DNA of 7,795 nucleotides from Streptosporangiaceae bacterium (GTDB lineage: Bacteria; Actinomycetota; Actinomycetes; Streptosporangiales; Streptosporangiaceae), in assembly GCA_030045215.1 (NCBI GenBank), contig JASIBJ010000110.1:1-7795 (forward strand). Direction: 5' to 3'. Under the pieces are notes generated by a model. It worked only from the letters and a program-made list of their open reading frames with translations. It ran no database searches and had not been told where the DNA came from. Numbering within the stretch: the stretch's first letter is position 1; each line of letters begins with the position of its first letter. Below, piece after piece: positions 4,814 to 7,795 of this stretch. Made by a program: the position numbers and the translations under genes.

Positions 4814-7165
4814 GTGAGTAACTGGCTCGAGCGGCTTGGGGGCTTTTCTGCCCGCTGGCACTGGATCGTCATCCTTGCCTGGGTGCTGATTCTGGCCGGG
4901 TTGTACGCCGCCAAGGCTGCGTACGGGGGCGAGTACGTCAATAACTACAACGTGCCCGGCACGGAGTCTGACGATGGCCTGAACCGGCTCAACGACACGT
5001 TCAGCTCCCAGGGCGGATACTCGGGGCAGATCGTCTTTCGCGCCAAGACAGGGAAGATCACGGCCGACTCCTCGGTCATCAACCAGGTCACGACCAACGT
5101 CTCCAAGCTGCCGGACGTGATCAAGGCGGTAAGCCCGTTCGCGTCCCCGTCGAGCGGAATGGTGTCGAAGGATGGCACGATCGCCTACTCCAGCGTGTCC
5201 TGGAGCGTCAACCCTTACTCGCTCGACACCGCTTACCTGAACCGGCTCAACGCCGCGACCGCGCCCGCGCTCAAGGCGGGGCTGCAGGTGGAGTACGGGG
5301 CGGGTGCCTCCGAGATCGGCCAGAAAACCAAGGACAGCACGTCGGAGATCATCGGACTGGCGCTGGCGCTGGTGCTGCTGCTGTTCATGTTCGGCTCGCT
5401 GATTGCCGCGGCCATGCCGCTGGTATCGGCGCTCTTCAGCGTCGGCGCGGGCCTGGCCGCGCTTGGCCTGCTTGCCGCCACACTCACGTTCCCCACCACC
5501 GCGCCGACGATCGCCACCCTGCTGGGGCTCGGCGTGGCCGTCGACTACGGCCTCTTCCTGGTCGCCAGGCACCGGGAGCAGCTGGACACCGGCATGGACG
5601 TGCTCACCTCGGCCCGGCACGCCGAGGGCACCTCGGGAGCGGCGATCGTGGTGGCCGGCAGCACGGTAGTCGTGTCGATCCTCGGCCTGTACATCTCCGA
5701 CGTCGCGTTCGTCGGCGCACTCGGACTTGCGGCCGCGCTGACGGTGGCGATCACCATGCTCGCCGCACTGACCCTGGTGCCCGCCTTCATGGGCCTGGCC
5801 AGGGAGAACGTACGCGCGCTGGCGGCCAGGGTCCGCGCGCACCGTGCGCACGAGACCACCAGGGAACAGGCCAGGCGGACGGCCGAGGCAGCACGCGAGC
5901 AGCAGGAGAACTCAGCCTTCGCCCGGTGGGGCCGCAAGGTCAGCGCCCACCCGTGGCCGTGGGCGGTCCTCAGCGTGGCCGTGCTCGGCATCCTCGCGAT
6001 CCCGTTCTTTTCGATCACGCTGGGCCAGCCCGATAACGGCACGAATCCCTACTCTGACACCAGCCGGCGTGCGTACGACCTCATGTCCGAGGGATTCGGC
6101 GTCGGGTCCAACGGCCCGCTCGCGGTCGTCGTGGTGCTGCCCAAGCAGTCAGCGTCGGCGACGAGCACGCTGCTGAGCACGATGCAGAAGAACGTCAAAT
6201 CCACCCCCGGTGTCGCGTCCGTCGGTCCCGCGGCGATCAACTCGCCCAAGACCACGGCGGTGTTCAGCGTCATCCCGACCACCCGCCCGCAGGCCAGCCA
6301 GACGACCAACCTCGTCAACACGCTCCGCGACAGCGTGCTGCCGAAGTCTCACGTGACCACGTACGTCACCGGCACCACGGCCGGAGGGGTGGACTTCACC
6401 AACCGGATCAAGTCTCGGCTGGTCTGGCTGATCCTGGCGGTTATCGCGATCGCGTTCGTACTCCTCACGACGGCCTTCCGGTCGATCGTGATCGCGACGA
6501 AGGCCGCGATCCTCAACCTGCTGTCGATCGGCGCGGCCTACGGCGTCATCGTGGCGATCTTCGAGTGGGGCTGGGCCAAGGACCTGATCGGACTGCACAC
6601 GACGCTGCCGATCCCGGCTTACGTGCCGATGCTGGTCTTCGCCATCGTCTTCGGCCTGTCGATGGACTACGAGGTGTTCCTGCTGTCCAGGGTGCACGAG
6701 GCGTGGATTGCCACCAAGGATCCGCATCGCGCGGTCGCCATCGGCATCGGCGGCACCGCCCGGGTGATCACGACGGCGGCGCTGATCATGATCGCTGTCT
6801 TCACCAGCTTCGTGATCAACCCGGACCCGACGGTTAAGATGCTCGCGCTCGGGATGGCCTTCGCCGTCCTGATCGATGCGTCCCTGGTTCGGATGATCCT
6901 GGTGCCGTCGGTGATGACGCTGCTCGGCAAACACGCCTGGTGGATGCCGAAGTGGATGGAGCCGATCGTTCCCCACCTGCAACTTGAGGGCAGCATGGCG
7001 GCCGAGGCGGCCCCGCCCTCCGAGATCACGATGCTGGAATCCATCAAGGAGGAGCGAGCCAGGCAGGACAGCGCCACCGCGCCGGCTGCCGACTCGGTCC
7101 GTTCGAAGCAGGACAAGTCCGAACCTGAATCCGGCAATTCTCGTGACGCGTTACGTGACGACTAG
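4814..7165 (+). CDS. MMPL/RND-superfamily membrane transporter
   Basis: A 783-residue MMPL-type transporter, a proton-driven exporter of lipids or other hydrophobic molecules in actinobacteria. The order is: TM1 at about 16-33; an extracytoplasmic porter domain to about 175; five TMs to about 330; a charged Arg/Glu/Ala-rich cytoplasmic stretch (about 333-365); TM7 near 382-400; a second porter domain; five TMs from about 537; and a charged tail (after about 727). The proton-relay Asp-Tyr pairs are present: Asp244-Tyr245 (VAVDYGLF) and Asp618-Tyr619 (GLSMDYEVFLLSR). The frame is open from GTG at 4748, and GTG at 4796 is also possible, but 4814 is preferred: it has GGGGGG just upstream and begins VSNWLERLGGFSARW, like the family, whereas the extra 22 residues are low-complexity. 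The cargo is unknown; no lipid-synthesis or TetR gene is adjacent. Confidence 0.9.
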   Translation: MSNWLERLGGFSARWHWIVILAWVLILAGLYAAKAAYGGEYVNNYNVPGTESDDGLNRLNDTFSSQGGYSGQIVFRAKTGKITADSSVINQVTTNVSKLPDVIKAVSPFASPSSGMVSKDGTIAYSSVSWSVNPYSLDTAYLNRLNAATAPALKAGLQVEYGAGASEIGQKTKDSTSEIIGLALALVLLLFMFGSLIAAAMPLVSALFSVGAGLAALGLLAATLTFPTTAPTIATLLGLGVAVDYGLFLVARHREQLDTGMDVLTSARHAEGTSGAAIVVAGSTVVVSILGLYISDVAFVGALGLAAALTVAITMLAALTLVPAFMGLARENVRALAARVRAHRAHETTREQARRTAEAAREQQENSAFARWGRKVSAHPWPWAVLSVAVLGILAIPFFSITLGQPDNGTNPYSDTSRRAYDLMSEGFGVGSNGPLAVVVVLPKQSASATSTLLSTMQKNVKSTPGVASVGPAAINSPKTTAVFSVIPTTRPQASQTTNLVNTLRDSVLPKSHVTTYVTGTTAGGVDFTNRIKSRLVWLILAVIAIAFVLLTTAFRSIVIATKAAILNLLSIGAAYGVIVAIFEWGWAKDLIGLHTTLPIPAYVPMLVFAIVFGLSMDYEVFLLSRVHEAWIATKDPHRAVAIGIGGTARVITTAALIMIAVFTSFVINPDPTVKMLALGMAFAVLIDASLVRMILVPSVMTLLGKHAWWMPKWMEPIVPHLQLEGSMAAEAAPPSEITMLESIKEERARQDSATAPAADSVRSKQDKSEPESGNSRDALRDD

Positions 7166-7168
7166 TCG
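7159..7168. repeat. 10-bp perfect palindrome over the transporter stop codon
   Basis: CGACTAGTCG reads the same on both strands and contains the TAG stop of the transporter gene. Its 8-bp core GACTAGTC also occurs upstream of menA (2254-2261). A second 10-bp palindrome, GGCCCGGGCC, lies at 7223-7232. Apart from these and the promoter hexamer described next, the 102-bp spacer to the next gene shows no recognisable element and no classical terminator. Confidence 0.3.
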
Positions 7169-7254
7169 CGAACCACGGACGAGACGGGCAGTCGGCCGGA
7201 TGGTCCGCTATGGGCAATTTCAGGCCCGGGCCGCGCTGGTGCCGGCCCAGTGCG

Positions 7255-7260
7255 TAGTGT
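7255..7260 (+). promoter_or_regulatory. -10 box of a probable leaderless promoter for the penicillin-binding lipoprotein
   Basis: TAGTGT fits TANNNT and ends 7 nt before the ATG at 7268, so the transcript would start at the ATG. No Shine-Dalgarno sequence is present. No convincing -35 is seen. The spacing is the same as at the NERD-like gene. Confidence 0.4.
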
Positions 7261-7267
7261 CTGCGTC

Positions 7268-7795
7268 ATGGAGTGGGCTCGGCCGGGGGAAAGGCCACGA
7301 GCCGTACGCACTGCCGCGGTGGTGGCGGTCGGCGTGCTGGTCGCGGTCGGTGCGCCGCTGACCGCTTGCTCCTCGGGCAGTTCGTCCACGCCCCAGGCCA
7401 CGGCGGCCAGCTACCTGGCCGACTGGGCTAGCCGCGACTGGTCGGCGATGCGGGCGCTAGTCGCCGGCCCGCCGGCCGACTTCGCCGCGGTGAACGCGGC
7501 CGCCCTCACGAACCTCACTGTCACCCGCGCCAGCTACGCGGCGGGCCGGATGCACGTCGGCGGCAGCAGCGCGCACGAGACGGTAACCCAGCACCTCCAG
7601 CTAGCCGGCATCAGCACCGGGATCACGATCGCGTCGGTCCTCAGGCTCGTCGAAAGCTCTGGTCAGTGGCTGGTCAACTGGTCTCCCGCGACGATCGCGC
7701 CGCAGCTTCAGCCCGGCGACCGGCTATCGCTGCAGGTGAACTGGCCGCCGCGGGCGCAGATCCTGGGCTCCGGGGGCGCGCCGCTGACGACTCAG
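7268..7795 (+). CDS. Penicillin-binding lipoprotein with MecA-type NTF2-like N-terminal domain (5' part)
   Basis: The frame from ATG 7268 stays open to the window edge, giving 176 residues of an unfinished protein. A basic n-region (MEWARPGERPRAVR) is followed by a hydrophobic core (about 15-30) and the lipobox LTAC with Cys34, so it is probably a lipoprotein anchored outside the membrane. After a Ser/Thr linker, residues about 44-140 resemble the NTF2-like N-terminal domain of MecA-type transpeptidases (SYLADWASRDWSAM; QWLVNWSPATIAPQLQPGD). The next segment aligns with the start of the PBP dimerisation domain. By family these are class B penicillin-binding proteins that cross-link peptidoglycan, such as the mycobacterial penicillin-binding lipoprotein. 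The transpeptidase motifs (SxxK, SxN, KTG) would lie beyond the window and are not seen. An in-frame GTG at 7250 is an alternative start. Confidence 0.78.
   Translation, partial: MEWARPGERPRAVRTAAVVAVGVLVAVGAPLTACSSGSSSTPQATAASYLADWASRDWSAMRALVAGPPADFAAVNAAALTNLTVTRASYAAGRMHVGGSSAHETVTQHLQLAGISTGITIASVLRLVESSGQWLVNWSPATIAPQLQPGDRLSLQVNWPPRAQILGSGGAPLTTQ

Noticed and set aside
4301..5851. A 516-codon open frame on the - strand across the amidase and transporter genes
   Set aside because: It is antisense to two well-supported genes, its product is Arg/Gly/His-rich without any recognisable domain, and long antisense frames are expected at this GC content.

Overview
The window is chromosomal DNA of very high GC content. 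GTG starts are common and spacers are short, and a menaquinone-type prenyltransferase sits beside an MMPL transporter and a penicillin-binding lipoprotein. Together these suggest a Gram-positive actinobacterium of the Streptomyces/Streptosporangiales kind; the genus cannot be fixed from sequence reading alone. I see no rRNA, tRNA, CRISPR array, insertion sequence or attachment site.

Layout from left to right: (1) the last 53 codons of an unidentified + strand gene, ending at 163; (2) a GC-rich hairpin (154-183) shared by two convergent genes; (3) on the - strand, a phytanoyl-CoA dioxygenase-family oxygenase (200-1114) with its own AT-rich promoter region (1115-1346); (4) menA (1347-2219, -), the membrane prenyltransferase of menaquinone synthesis; (5) a membrane-anchored NERD-like protein (2297-3112, -) that lacks the expected catalytic lysine; (6) a 132-bp divergent spacer rich in inverted repeats; (7) an amidase-signature hydrolase (3245-4693, +); (8) an MMPL/RND-type transporter (4814-7165, +); (9) the first 176 codons of a penicillin-binding lipoprotein (7268 to the window end, +).

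Most genes are separated by 77 bp or more and do not form one obvious pathway. The NERD-like gene and menA may be cotranscribed. The oxygenase has a perfect TATAAT of its own and is probably transcribed separately. The right half leans toward the cell envelope (MMPL exporter, penicillin-binding lipoprotein). The clearest regulatory pattern is a TANNNT -10 hexamer ending exactly 7 nt before the start codon of both the NERD-like gene and the penicillin-binding gene, which is the geometry of leaderless transcripts. I do not see evidence for a dramatic new system. The most unusual items are the degenerate NERD protein, the AT-rich oxygenase promoter, the dyad cluster in the divergent spacer and the atypical residues at the edge of the penicillin-binding protein.
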